A stretch of DNA of 24,993 nucleotides from JBOGZD01 sp050697155 (GCA_050697155.1 JBOGZD010000034.1:1-24993), one strand, 5' to 3'. Positions 14,450 to 23,462 are shown, numbered from the stretch's first letter. The notes: generated by a model not told the origin, from the letters alone. Translations and numbers: made by a program.

Positions 14450-14911
14450 ATGCCGAGCCTGATGACGGGGGTGGCCGCGGAGCGGTTCGTCGTTCTCAAC
14501 CTGAGGCTGCTGGCGGCGACGTTCGCGCTGGTTGGCGTGCTCTTCATCGCGCTACCCGACGGGACTCTCGGAGCGCTCGACGATTTCGGCGACTGGCTGC
14601 CGCTGGGCGAGTTCGCCCCTGCGCCTGAGACGGCCGAGCAGCTCTGGCTCGCGCTCGGCTTCGCCTACATGACGGTGATCACCGGGATCTGCCTGGTGGT
14701 GTCGTTCGACGTCGTCCGCTACCGGCCGCTGCTGCTCGTGCTCGCCGCCGGTAAGGCCGCCTCGTCGCTCGCCGCACTCGGCGCATACCTGTTCGACGCC
14801 GACGTCTTCGCCTACTTGCTCAACTTTCTCGTCGACGGGCTCCTGGTCGGGGTCGCCCTGCTGCTCTATGACATCGCTGGTCGGGTCGGTGAGCCGGCCG
14901 CCCCTTCCTGA
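14450..14911 (+). CDS. Four-helix integral membrane protein, unknown function
   Basis: This 153-residue protein has four hydrophobic segments at about residues 15-35, 64-84, 90-112 and 118-142. A polar loop after the first helix carries PDGTLGALDDFGDWLPLGEFAPAPE. I do not recognise the family; some short DoxX-like or unnamed four-helix proteins have this topology. The ATG at 14450 is backed by a Shine-Dalgarno sequence, and an ATG four codons later is a weaker alternative. It lies 60 bases upstream of a GMC oxidoreductase on the same strand. The two may form a unit, with this protein as a membrane partner or quinone-linked subunit; that is a guess from position only. Confidence 0.8.
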   Translation: MPSLMTGVAAERFVVLNLRLLAATFALVGVLFIALPDGTLGALDDFGDWLPLGEFAPAPETAEQLWLALGFAYMTVITGICLVVSFDVVRYRPLLLVLAAGKAASSLAALGAYLFDADVFAYLLNFLVDGLLVGVALLLYDIAGRVGEPAAPS

Positions 14912-14971
14912 AGGCGCGCTCCGGGGCTGGGGGCCGCCGAGAAAAGGATCCTGCGCGCGTTCGCGGAGGCG

Positions 14972-16888
14972 ATGGCGCCGGGCGTCGGCGCCCTCCCGCC
15001 TGCGGCCGGACCTGACGGCCTGCCAGGGTTAGACGGTCGTCCACGTCCTCATGAGCCGGACGCGCCGGTCGATGTGGTTAGGGCGCTCGAGCCGTTTCTC
15101 GCCACCCTCCCGCACCGCACGGTGGCGACGATGCGGATCGCGCTGCGGATCTTCGACTGGCTGCCGTTCCCGTGGCGGTTCTCGCGCGCCAGCCTCGCAA
15201 ACCGCCAGGAGTTCCTGCGGCGGATCGACGAGGACGGGTCGGCCACGAAGCGCGATCTGCTCCTGTTCTGCAAGGTGCTCGCCGGGCTCGCGTACGGCAG
15301 CGATCCGCGGGTTCAACGGGCCGTCGGTTACGAGATCCGCTGTGCGATCTCGGGGCCGGCGGCGGCGACGGCCGGCGCCGACGGGTCGGCGCTCGGCGAT
15401 CTCCGCCCGGCGGGGCCCGAGGAGGAATGCGACGTGGTCGTGGTCGGCTCGGGCGCCGGCGGCGCCGTCGCCGCCACCTTGCTTGCCGAGTCCGGGCTGG
15501 AGGTCGCGGTGCTCGAGGCCGGTCCGTACATGGACCGCCACAGCTACCCGGAGGAGCCGCTTGCGGCGCTGCAGGCGCTCTACCGCGACGGCGGGCTCAC
15601 CGTCGCCGCCGGACGGCCGGCGATCCCGACCCCGGTCGGTCGCGCGGTCGGCGGCACCACCGTGATCAACTCCGGCACCTGCCTCCGAGCGCCGGAGCGA
15701 CTGCTTTCGAGCTGGGCGACCGAGCACGGGATCGAGTGGGCGACCGAGCTCGACCCCGACTACGCCGAGGGCGAGGAGATGCTCTCGGTGACGCCGGTCG
15801 ATCCCGAGCGCATGGGGCGAAACGGCCAGCTCTTGCGCGAGGGGGCCGAGGCGCTTGGCGTCAGCCATGCGCCGCTGCTGCGCAACGCCGGCGACTGCGT
15901 GCAGTGCAGCTCCTGTCCAAACGGCTGCCGGCTCGACGCCAAGCAGGCGATGCACGTCTCCTACCTGCCGCGGGCGGTCGCCGCCGGCGCCCGGGTCCGC
16001 GCCGGGGTTGAGGCGCGGCGGATCGTCTTCGAGCGCGAGCGGGCGGTCGGCGTCGACTGCATGGTCGCGAGCACCGGCGACGGGATCGCGCCGCGTCCGT
16101 TTCGGGTCCGCGCCCGGCGCGCGGTGGTGCTCGCGGGGGGCGCCTTCGGCACCCCCGAGCTGCTGCTTCGCTCGGGCTTTCGCTCCGCGAACGGGGAGCT
16201 CGGGCGCAACCTGCGCATCCACCCCGCCTGCTGGGTGGGCGCACGGTTCGAGGAGGAGGTCCGCGGCTGGGAGGGCGTCATGCAGAGCTACGCCGTCGAC
16301 GAGTGGGAGCGCGATCACGGGGTGCTGCTCGAGGCGACCTTCACCCCACTCGCCTTCGGCGGCCAGTGGCTGCCCGGGACCGGGTTCGAGCACCAGCGAC
16401 TGCTGCTCGACTTCGGGCAGCTCGCCTCCACCGGCGTTCACCTCAGCGACAGGTCCTCGGGCCGGGTCGGGCTCGGCCGGGACGGCTCGTTGCGGATCGG
16501 CTACCAGCTCACCCGCGAGGACGCCGTCCGGATGAGCTTCGGCATCGCCCGCGCCGCCGAGCTTTTCTACGCGGCGGGCGCGACCGAGGTCTACCCGCAG
16601 ATCTCGGGCCTGCCGACCATCTCCCGCGAGCGGATCGCCGACTTCGACTCCTCTCCTCCGCCCCGCTCGCGGATGCGGCTGGAGGCGTTCCATCCGATGG
16701 GAACCGCGCGCATGGATGCCGACCCGGGGCGCGGCGTCGTGGGGACCGACGGCGCCGCACACGGGGCGGAGGGCCTCTACGTCGCAGACGGGAGCGTGCT
16801 GCCGAGCTCGATCGGCGTCAACCCGATGATGACCATCATCGCCATGGCCTCGCGGGTGGCCCGCCAGATGGCCGAGCGGCTCGCATGA
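14972..16888 (+). CDS. GMC-family FAD oxidoreductase with cysteine cluster
   Basis: This 638-residue flavoenzyme is predicted to oxidise an alcohol, sterol or sugar. The FAD motif is DVVVVGSGAGG (GxGxxG at 159-164), followed by the acidic VLEAG. The C-terminal domain has HPMGTARM near residue 572 (catalytic His) and GLYVADGSVLPSSIGVNPMMTI, holding the partner Asn. Residues 309-319 carry CxxCxxCxxxC. The first 120 residues are a helical domain seen in long-chain alcohol oxidase-like members. The ATG at 14972 is the first usual start, yet the frame upstream reads AEKRILRAFAEAM, which looks like family protein, so a CTG start at 14927 is possible. Substrate unknown. A 12-bp hairpin follows the stop. 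Confidence 0.9.
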   Translation: MAPGVGALPPAAGPDGLPGLDGRPRPHEPDAPVDVVRALEPFLATLPHRTVATMRIALRIFDWLPFPWRFSRASLANRQEFLRRIDEDGSATKRDLLLFCKVLAGLAYGSDPRVQRAVGYEIRCAISGPAAATAGADGSALGDLRPAGPEEECDVVVVGSGAGGAVAATLLAESGLEVAVLEAGPYMDRHSYPEEPLAALQALYRDGGLTVAAGRPAIPTPVGRAVGGTTVINSGTCLRAPERLLSSWATEHGIEWATELDPDYAEGEEMLSVTPVDPERMGRNGQLLREGAEALGVSHAPLLRNAGDCVQCSSCPNGCRLDAKQAMHVSYLPRAVAAGARVRAGVEARRIVFERERAVGVDCMVASTGDGIAPRPFRVRARRAVVLAGGAFGTPELLLRSGFRSANGELGRNLRIHPACWVGARFEEEVRGWEGVMQSYAVDEWERDHGVLLEATFTPLAFGGQWLPGTGFEHQRLLLDFGQLASTGVHLSDRSSGRVGLGRDGSLRIGYQLTREDAVRMSFGIARAAELFYAAGATEVYPQISGLPTISRERIADFDSSPPPRSRMRLEAFHPMGTARMDADPGRGVVGTDGAAHGAEGLYVADGSVLPSSIGVNPMMTIIAMASRVARQMAERLA

Positions 16889-16891
16889 ACG

Positions 16892-16919
16892 ACGGCGGCC
16901 GCCCTGAGGCGGCCGCCGT
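16892..16919. terminator. Strong bidirectional terminator
   Basis: ACGGCGGCCGCC (16892-16903) pairs perfectly with GGCGGCCGCCGT (16908-16919) around CTGA, starting 4 bases after the GMC oxidoreductase stop. It lies between convergent genes and can serve both. Confidence 0.75.
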
Positions 16920-16930
16920 TACGCGTACTA

Positions 16931-16946
16931 GCGGGCTTTCGCCCGC
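16931..16946 (-). terminator. GNRA-loop hairpin after the minus-strand membrane gene
   Basis: GCGGGC (16931-16936) pairs with GCCCGC (16941-16946). On the minus strand the loop reads GAAA, a stable GNRA tetraloop, 10 bases after the stop of the 16956-17525 gene. Confidence 0.5.
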
Positions 16947-16955
16947 GATCTACGG

Positions 16956-17525
16956 CTACGCCGCGCCGCCGGGCGGCGGACCTCCCGAGGCCCCGGACGA
17001 CGGGGGCGGAGGCGGAGGCGGAGGGCCCTCGCCCCCACCGCCGCCGACGCGGTCCTGGAGGCGGTCGGCCTGCGCCCCGAACGAGGTGCCCTCCTCCTGC
17101 ATCGAGCGCCAGCCGCCGTAGGCGATCGCCGCTGCGGCGACGAGGCCGACGAAGACCCAGAACTCACGGTCGGTGTCTCCCGGGGGATCGATGATCCGGT
17201 AGAGGATCAGCAGGGTCGAGAGGATTCCCAGGCCCGCCGTGAGCGCGCTCGCCGCCACCGGCAACGAAACCGTCTGCGACAGCGCGGTCGCCACCGCCAG
17301 CCCGACGGCGACGATGACCGTCAGCAGCAGCACCAGGTCGATGAAGTCGAACGACTCCCAGGCGTTGAAGTCGGCGCTCACCTCCGCCGTCGCGATCCCG
17401 AGGTCCTCGGCCACGTCGCCACCGCCGACGTCGAAGCCGAACCACGGCAGGAACATGATGATGAAGAGCGCCACCGCCGCCACGCCGGCGATCAGCTCTC
17501 CGGTCCGAAGCTTGCTTGTGTCCAT
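16956..17525 (-). CDS. Membrane protein with proline/glycine-rich tail, unknown function
   Basis: This 189-residue protein has four hydrophobic segments (about residues 11-29, 61-80, 86-109 and 122-141). A short loop (SMQEEGTSFGAQADRLQDRV) follows, and then a tail made almost only of Gly, Pro and Ser, with eight prolines in a row. The first extracytoplasmic loop is acidic and holds WFGFDVGGGDVAEDLG. I do not recognise the family; small actinobacterial membrane proteins with low-complexity tails are common. The ATG at 17525 has a good Shine-Dalgarno sequence (GGGGAGAG at 17528-17535) and a TAGGGT -10 candidate at 17559-17564, so unlike many neighbours it has a short 5' leader. It stands alone between the GMC gene and folD. 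Confidence 0.8.
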   Translation of the reverse strand: MDTSKLRTGELIAGVAAVALFIIMFLPWFGFDVGGGDVAEDLGIATAEVSADFNAWESFDFIDLVLLLTVIVAVGLAVATALSQTVSLPVAASALTAGLGILSTLLILYRIIDPPGDTDREFWVFVGLVAAAAIAYGGWRSMQEEGTSFGAQADRLQDRVGGGGGEGPPPPPPPPSSGASGGPPPGGAA

Positions 17526-17610
17526 AGCTCTCCCCTGTAGAGGATCGGTACGGCCCCAACCCTATAACCGACCGCGGCCGGACCGTGACAACGCCACCCG
17601 GACGACCCGT

Positions 17611-18474
<864 letters not shown>

Positions 18475-18485
18475 GAGCGCCCCCC

Positions 18486-18511
18486 TGGCGACTGGCGACT
18501 GGCGACTGGCG
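18486..18511. repeat. Heptanucleotide tandem array between pcrA and folD
   Basis: Three TGGCGAC units (18486, 18493, 18500) plus a partial TGGCG (18507-18511) lie on the plus strand. The minus-strand mRNA reads GTCGCCA repeats, starting 3 bases after the pcrA stop codon. Same orientation as the ilv array. Confidence 0.95.
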
Positions 18512-18514
18512 CCT

Positions 18515-20788
18515 TCACGCGACCTTCCGAAGCGGCGCGAAGTCGGCCATCAGCTTGCGCTCGGCCCCGTCGCCGGCGAACCGCACCACCAGCACCGACC
18601 CGGGCTCGATCGCGGTGACCACGCCCTCGCCGAAGGTCGCGTGCAGCACGTCGTCGCCGACCGCGTACGGCACCGGCGGTGGGCTCGGCTGCTTGGTCGC
18701 CGGGGTCGCGAAGCCGCGGCCGGAGCCCAGCGACCCGCCGAGGACCGTCTCGCGGGCGCCGGCCGAGGGCCAGCCGGTCGCGGCGGTGGCAGCGTGGCGT
18801 TCGATCAGGTCGTCGGGCAGCTCGGCGAGAAAGCGCGAGGGCAGGTTCCACCCGGTCGCACCGTGCAGCGAGCGTCGCCGGGCGAAGGTCAGCCAGAGGC
18901 GCTCGCGGGCACGGGTCACGCCGACGTAGCAGAGCCGCCGCTCCTCCTCGAGGTTGCCCTCCTCGACCGAGCGTGAGTGCGGGAAGACCCCCTCCTCGCA
19001 GCCGATCACGAACACGGCGTCGTACTCGAGCCCCTTCGCGTTGTGGAGGGTCATCAACGTGATCAGGCTCTCGGCCTCGCGCAGGTTGTCCTGCTCGGTG
19101 TAGAGCGAGATCTGGGCGAGGAACTCCTCCAGCGGGGTGGCTTCGGACTCGCCCTCGAGCTCGCGGTTGGCGTCGAACTCCCCGGCCACGCCGACCAGCT
19201 CCTCGAGGTTCTCGATGCGCCCCTCGGCCTCGACCGTGCGCTCGGCCTCGAGCGCCTCGAGGTAGCCGGACGCGCGCAGGGTCGCCTCCAGCAGCTCGGC
19301 GACCGAGGAGCGCTGGACCCGCTCGCGCAGCCCGGCCATGGTCTCGGCGAAGCGCCCCACCGCCCTCACTGCCGCCGAGCCCAGGCCGGGCACCGCGTCC
19401 GGCTCGCTGAACACCTCCCAGACGTCGGCGCCGAGCGTGTTCGCGTGCGACAGGATCCGTCCTTGGGTGGTGTCGCCGATCCCGCGGCGGGGCGAGTTGA
19501 CGATCCGGGCGAAGGAGACGGCGTCGGCGGGGTTCGCGAGCAGCTGCAGGTAGGCGACCGCGTCCTTGATCTCGGACCGCTCATAGAACTTCGTCCCCCC
19601 GATCACCTGGTAGGGGGCCTCGAACCGCACCAGGGTGTCCTCGAGCACCCGGCTCTGGGCGTTCATCCGGTAGAAGACCGCGATCTCGTCGCGGGAGAGC
19701 CCCTCCTGGAGCAGGCCCTCGATCTCCGAGGCGACGTAGCGCGCCTCGGCGTGCTCGTCGTCGAGCTCGGCGACCACCACCTTGTCGCCCCGGCCGGCGT
19801 CCGTCCACAGGTGCTTGGGCTTCTGGCTCGGGTTGTGGGCGATCAGCGCGTTGGCGGTGTCGAGCACCGTCTGGGTCGAGCGGTAGTTCTGCTCGAGCAG
19901 CACCGTCGAGGCGTCTGGGAAGTCGCGCTCGAACTCGAGGATGTTGCGGATGTCGGCTCCCCTGAAGCTATAGACGGCCTGAAAATCGTCGCCGACCACG
20001 GTCAGGTTCCGGTGCTCCTCGCACAGGAGCTGGAGCAGGCGGTACTGGGCGCGATTGGTGTCCTGATACTCGTCGACCAGCACCCAGCGGAAGATGCGGC
20101 GGTACTTCTCGCGCACGTCCTCGAACAGCTCGAGCAGGTTGACCGTGCGCACCAGCAGGTCGTCGAAGTCCATCGCGCTCGCCTCGACCATGCGGCGCTC
20201 GTAGAGGCGGTAGACGTCCGCGACCTGCTCCTCGAAGAACGAGTCGGCCGCCTCGGCGTATTCGGTCGCGTCGGTGAGCTGGTTCTTGGCGCCCGAGATC
20301 GCCGCCCGCACGGCTCGCGGCGGGATCCGCTTCGGGTCGATCTCGAGCTCCTTGAGGCAGCGCTTGACCATCCGCAGCGAGTCGGCCTCGTCGTAGATCG
20401 TGAACGCGCGCTTGTAGCCGAGTCGCGGAGCCTCGGCGCGCAGTATCCGGGCGCAGGCGGAGTGGAAGGTCATCACCCACATCGCTCGCGAGATGCCCCC
20501 GAGCAGCGCGCCGACCCGGTCGCGCATCTCGTTCGCGGCCTTGTTGGTGAACGTGATCGCGAGGATCTCCATCGGCCGCGCCCGCCCGGTCGCCAGCAGC
20601 CACGCGATGCGGTGGGTGAGCGCCCGGGTCTTGCCCGAGCCCGCCCCGGCGAGGATCAGCAGCGGGCCCTCGCCGTGGGTGACCGCCTCGCGCTGGGCGG
20701 GGTTGAGGTCTGCGAGCAGGCGCTCGACCTGGTCGGCGCCGGCCGTTATCGGCGCGCCGGCAGTGTCCTCGAGCGTCTCCGGCTCCAC
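18515..20788 (-). CDS. pcrA: ATP-dependent DNA helicase PcrA/UvrD
   Basis: This superfamily 1A helicase unwinds DNA 3' to 5' in excision repair and in clearing protein from DNA. The 757-residue protein has Walker A LAGAGSGKT (47-54), FTNKAANEMRDRV (motif Ia), Walker B VLVDEYQDTN, motif III region VVGDDFQAVYSFRGAD, motif IV LEQNYRST, motif V LMTLHNAKGLEYDAVF and motif VI CYVGVTRARERL. The C-terminus ends in the Tudor-like fold typical of PcrA (GDDVLHATFGEGVV), used for RNA polymerase contact. The motif III segment departs from the usual GDDDQSIYSFRG with F and A-V replacements. The GTG start follows a -10 box, TATCCT, at 6 bases. folD lies downstream in the same direction. Confidence 0.96.
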   Translation of the reverse strand: MEPETLEDTAGAPITAGADQVERLLADLNPAQREAVTHGEGPLLILAGAGSGKTRALTHRIAWLLATGRARPMEILAITFTNKAANEMRDRVGALLGGISRAMWVMTFHSACARILRAEAPRLGYKRAFTIYDEADSLRMVKRCLKELEIDPKRIPPRAVRAAISGAKNQLTDATEYAEAADSFFEEQVADVYRLYERRMVEASAMDFDDLLVRTVNLLELFEDVREKYRRIFRWVLVDEYQDTNRAQYRLLQLLCEEHRNLTVVGDDFQAVYSFRGADIRNILEFERDFPDASTVLLEQNYRSTQTVLDTANALIAHNPSQKPKHLWTDAGRGDKVVVAELDDEHAEARYVASEIEGLLQEGLSRDEIAVFYRMNAQSRVLEDTLVRFEAPYQVIGGTKFYERSEIKDAVAYLQLLANPADAVSFARIVNSPRRGIGDTTQGRILSHANTLGADVWEVFSEPDAVPGLGSAAVRAVGRFAETMAGLRERVQRSSVAELLEATLRASGYLEALEAERTVEAEGRIENLEELVGVAGEFDANRELEGESEATPLEEFLAQISLYTEQDNLREAESLITLMTLHNAKGLEYDAVFVIGCEEGVFPHSRSVEEGNLEEERRLCYVGVTRARERLWLTFARRRSLHGATGWNLPSRFLAELPDDLIERHAATAATGWPSAGARETVLGGSLGSGRGFATPATKQPSPPPVPYAVGDDVLHATFGEGVVTAIEPGSVLVVRFAGDGAERKLMADFAPLRKVA

Positions 20789-20794
20789 GAGCCG

Positions 20795-20800
20795 AGGATA
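20795..20800 (-). promoter_or_regulatory. -10 box for leaderless pcrA transcript
   Basis: TATCCT on the minus strand ends 6 bases before the pcrA GTG at 20788. Confidence 0.55.
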
Positions 20801-20865
20801 GTCAGGTAGGCGGCGGCGGCCGGCGGGCCGCGGAGCGCGCGCGAGTCCTTCGGCCGATGGGAGAA

Positions 20866-20886
20866 AAGGGGCGCATATGACCCCTT
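20866..20886 (-). terminator. Terminator of the double-VOC gene
   Basis: AAGGGG (20866-20871) pairs with CCCCTT (20881-20886) over a 9-base loop. On the minus strand the stem is followed by TTCTCC, a weak U-rich tail, 20 bases after the gene stop. The rest of 20789-20905 is GC-rich and holds only this hairpin and the pcrA promoter. Confidence 0.6.
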
Positions 20887-20905
20887 ATTCCCCAACCGCC
20901 GTCGA

Positions 20906-21682
20906 CTACGGGTCGACCCTGCCCTCGAACAGGGCGAAGGTGGCGGCCTGTGGATCCTGGGCGACCGCGATCCGGCCCGCCGGGATCGGCATCGGCGCGA
21001 CGACGGTTCGCCCGCCGAGCTCCTCGATCCGCGCCACCGAGCCGTCTAGGTCGGTGGTCGTGAAGTAGGCGAGCCAGTGCGAGGGCGCGCCGGCGCCGGG
21101 GGGCTGCGGCATCATCCCGCCGTTGAGCCGCTCGCCGTTGTAGATCCCCCAGCACGGCTGGTCGCCGCCCTCGACCGCCTCGAACCGCCAGCCGAACAGG
21201 TCGGCGTAGAACGTCTGGGCAGCCTCGGGATCGCTGGTGTTGAGCTGGTTGACGCACATCGCGCCCGGGTCGTTGACCAGCTCCGCGCCGATGCTCGAGC
21301 CCGCCTGCCAGATCGCGAACACGGCCCCGGTCGGGTCCTGGAGCACCGCCATCCGGCCCGCCTCGAGCACGTCGAACGGCTCCGAGATCGTCGTCGCCCC
21401 GAGCTCGCCGGCCCGGCTCGCGGTGGCATCTGCGTCCTCGACCGTGACGTAGGACAGCCACGCGGGCGGCCCGGGCACTTCGGCGCCGCGCTGGTAGAGC
21501 GCGGCGACCGACTTGCCCTCGATCCTCGCCATCGTGTACGGCGGAGCGTCGGGGACCGGCAGGTCCTCGAGCTCCCAGTCGAACAGCCCGCCGTAGAAGG
21601 CCTTCGCGCCGTCGGCATCCGTCGTGGCGAGGTCGGCCCAGGAGATGGTGCCGGGCGTGTGGCTGGTGCGCTCGCCCATCAT
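20906..21682 (-). CDS. Double-VOC (glyoxalase/bleomycin-resistance fold) protein, Cfp30B-like
   Basis: This 258-residue protein is built of two vicinal-oxygen-chelate domains (about residues 10-125 and 140-255). Each starts with a similar pattern (SWADLATTDADGAKAFYGGLFDW and NQLNTSDPEAAQTFYADLFGW) and ends with an IAVAQDP/MAVLQDP-type strand followed by FAxW or FALF. It resembles mycobacterial Cfp30B proteins, whose activity is unclear. The usual metal-binding His at the start of each first strand is replaced by W or N, so it may bind a ligand without metal. Two ATG codons stand in tandem at the start. It lies 29 bases after cysE on the same strand, so it may be the third gene of a cysK-cysE-VOC unit, with a terminator after it. 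Confidence 0.9.
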   Translation of the reverse strand: MMGERTSHTPGTISWADLATTDADGAKAFYGGLFDWELEDLPVPDAPPYTMARIEGKSVAALYQRGAEVPGPPAWLSYVTVEDADATASRAGELGATTISEPFDVLEAGRMAVLQDPTGAVFAIWQAGSSIGAELVNDPGAMCVNQLNTSDPEAAQTFYADLFGWRFEAVEGGDQPCWGIYNGERLNGGMMPQPPGAGAPSHWLAYFTTTDLDGSVARIEELGGRTVVAPMPIPAGRIAVAQDPQAATFALFEGRVDP

Positions 21683-21711
21683 GGCCGAGCCCTATCGAGC
21701 GCGTCGCGAGG

Positions 21712-22446
21712 TCAGCCGCCGGTCGGCGACGGCCCCTGCTTGGACCGCAGCTCCTTGACCTCGCCCGAGGCCGCCTTGCCGTCGAGCTCGGCAAGCCGGG
21801 CCTCGATCCCGGAGAGGCGCTCGGAGAGCCCCTTGATCGCGTCGGCGATCGGGTCGGGCAGGTGGATCCAGTCGGCGTCCGGCCCCTCCACCCTCCGGCC
21901 CTCGACCCGGACCGGGTGCCCCGGGTTGCCGACCACGGTCGACTTCGGCGGCACGTCCTCGATCACCACCGTGTTCGCGCCGACCTTGGCCCCGTGGCCC
22001 ACGGTCACAGGTCCCAGCAGCTTCGCCCCGGAGCCGATCGTGACGTCGTCCTCGATCGTCGGGTGGCGCTTGCCGCGGGCGAAGCCGGTGCCGCCGAGGG
22101 TCACGCCCTGGTAGAGCGTCACCCGGTCGCCGATCTCGGCCGTCTCGCCGATCACCACCCCGGACCCGTGGTCGATGAAGAAGTCCTCACCGATGCGGGC
22201 TGCCGGGTGGATCTCGACGCCGGTCACCGCCCGGCTGGCGAAGGCGATCGACCTGGGCGCCAGCGGGATCCCGGACTCGTAGATCGCGTGCGCGACCCGG
22301 TGGGCGAGCAGCGCCTGGACGCCGGCCCAGGACGAGAGGATCTCCGCCGTGCCGACGCCGCGGGCGGCGGGATCGCGCTCCCGCGCCGAGGCCACGTCGG
22401 AGCCGATCTCGTGCATGACGCGCCGCAGGGTCCCGAGTCCGATCAT
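21712..22446 (-). CDS. cysE: Serine O-acetyltransferase
   Basis: CysE makes O-acetylserine from serine and acetyl-CoA, the substrate of the adjacent CysK. The protein has 244 residues from the ATG at 22446. An N-terminal helical part (to about 60) is followed by the left-handed beta-helix: VTGVEIHPAARIGEDFFIDHGSGVVIGETAEIGD, with catalytic D92 and H93, then GVTLGGTG and RHPTIEDDVTIGSGAKLLGP. After residue 198 comes a charged coiled-coil-like tail (IKGLSERLSGIEARLAELDGK) that ends PTGG, without the terminal isoleucine that E. coli CysE inserts into CysK. The frame is open further upstream, but a TACCCT box at 6 bases supports this start. It lies 49 bases downstream of cysK. Confidence 0.94.
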   Translation of the reverse strand: MIGLGTLRRVMHEIGSDVASARERDPAARGVGTAEILSSWAGVQALLAHRVAHAIYESGIPLAPRSIAFASRAVTGVEIHPAARIGEDFFIDHGSGVVIGETAEIGDRVTLYQGVTLGGTGFARGKRHPTIEDDVTIGSGAKLLGPVTVGHGAKVGANTVVIEDVPPKSTVVGNPGHPVRVEGRRVEGPDADWIHLPDPIADAIKGLSERLSGIEARLAELDGKAASGEVKELRSKQGPSPTGG

Positions 22447-22452
22447 GAGCAC

Positions 22453-22458
22453 AGGGTA
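22453..22458 (-). promoter_or_regulatory. -10 box before cysE
   Basis: TACCCT on the minus strand ends 6 bases before the cysE ATG at 22446. It suggests cysE can be transcribed separately from cysK as a leaderless message. Confidence 0.5.
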
Positions 22459-22495
22459 GGCCAGTGCGATCCGCCGCCCGGCGGAGCCGTTGCGG

Positions 22496-23455
22496 CTACT
22501 CGGAGGCGAAGAACGGCAGCGACATGTAGCGCTCCCCTCCGTCGGGGGCGATGGTGACGATCCGCTTGCCGGCCATCTCCGGGCGGGCGGCCACCTCGAG
22601 CGCGGCACAGAAGGCGGCCCCGGCGGAGATCCCCACGAGCAGCCCCTCGCGCCGCGCCGCCTCGCGGGCGCACTCGAGCGCAGCCTCGTCGTCGACTGCG
22701 ATCACCTCGTCGATCACGTCGCGGTCGAGCACCTCGGGCACGAACCCTGGTCCGATGCCCTGGATCTTGTGCGGGCCGGGGACGCCGCCAGAGAGCACCG
22801 GCGACGCCGCCGGCTCGACCGCGATCACCCCGAACCCGGGCCGGCGCTCCTTGAGCACCTGGCCGACGCCGGTGATCGTGCCCCCGGTCCCCGCCCCGGC
22901 AACCAGGACGTCGACCACGCCGTCGAGGTCGCGCCAGATCTCCTCCGCGGTCGTGCGGCGATGGATCTCGGGGTTGGCGGGGTTGGAGAACTGCTGGGGC
23001 ATGAACGCGTTGCGCTCGGCGACGATCCGGTTGGCGAGCTCGATCGCCTCCCCCATCCCGCCCAGCGAGGGGGTCTCGTGCACCTCCGCCCCGTAGGCGC
23101 GCAGAAGCTTTGCCCGCTCGCGGCTCATTCCCTCCGGCAGCGTGAGCACGAGCTCGTAGCCCCTGGCCGCGCAGACCATCGCCAGGGCGATCCCGGTGTT
23201 GCCGCTGGTCGGCTCGACGATCACCGATTGCCCCGGCTCGATCAGCCCGTCGCGCTCGGCGGCGTCGATCATCGCCACCCCGATCCGGTCCTTCACCGAC
23301 CCGCCCGGATTCAGGTACTCGAGCTTCGCCACGACCTCCGCCCCCAGCCCGGCGCCGAGCCGCCGCAGCTCGACCAGCGGCGTGTCGCCGACCACAGTCG
23401 ACGCCTGCGGCGCAACCCTCGCCGCGTAGCTCTCGGAGGCTCTCGTCTCCCCCAT
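22496..23455 (-). CDS. cysK: Cysteine synthase A (O-acetylserine sulfhydrylase)
   Basis: CysK is a pyridoxal-phosphate enzyme that forms cysteine from O-acetylserine and sulfide. The 319-residue protein shows the PLP lysine K55 in NPGGSVKDRIG, the substrate loop PTSGNTGIALA (82-92), the phosphate-binding GAGTGGTITGVG and GPHKIQGIGPGFVPEVLD, which marks CysK rather than cystathionine beta-synthase. The frame runs far upstream, but the ATG at 23455 gives the family N-terminus (ESYAARVAPQASTVVGDTPLVEL) and stands 7 bases behind TACCGT. It precedes cysE, a common pairing that places both steps of cysteine synthesis together. I see no upstream S-box or T-box leader. Confidence 0.96.
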   Translation of the reverse strand: MGETRASESYAARVAPQASTVVGDTPLVELRRLGAGLGAEVVAKLEYLNPGGSVKDRIGVAMIDAAERDGLIEPGQSVIVEPTSGNTGIALAMVCAARGYELVLTLPEGMSRERAKLLRAYGAEVHETPSLGGMGEAIELANRIVAERNAFMPQQFSNPANPEIHRRTTAEEIWRDLDGVVDVLVAGAGTGGTITGVGQVLKERRPGFGVIAVEPAASPVLSGGVPGPHKIQGIGPGFVPEVLDRDVIDEVIAVDDEAALECAREAARREGLLVGISAGAAFCAALEVAARPEMAGKRIVTIAPDGGERYMSLPFFASE

Positions 23456-23462
23456 CGCGCTC

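Noticed and set aside
12734..14911. 725-codon plus-strand frame
   Set aside because: Most of it is antisense to gatA and gatC. Only its last 153 codons, from the ATG at 14450, look like a real membrane protein.
15029..16762. 577-codon frame opposite the GMC oxidoreductase
   Set aside because: Shadow of a conserved gene on the other strand.
16985..17040. GGCGGA-type low-complexity run
   Set aside because: It encodes the Pro/Gly-rich tail of the minus-strand membrane protein and needs no separate explanation.
18977..20809. 610-codon frame opposite pcrA
   Set aside because: It is the antisense shadow of a clear helicase gene; the composition is Val/Arg/Asp/Leu-rich with no domain.
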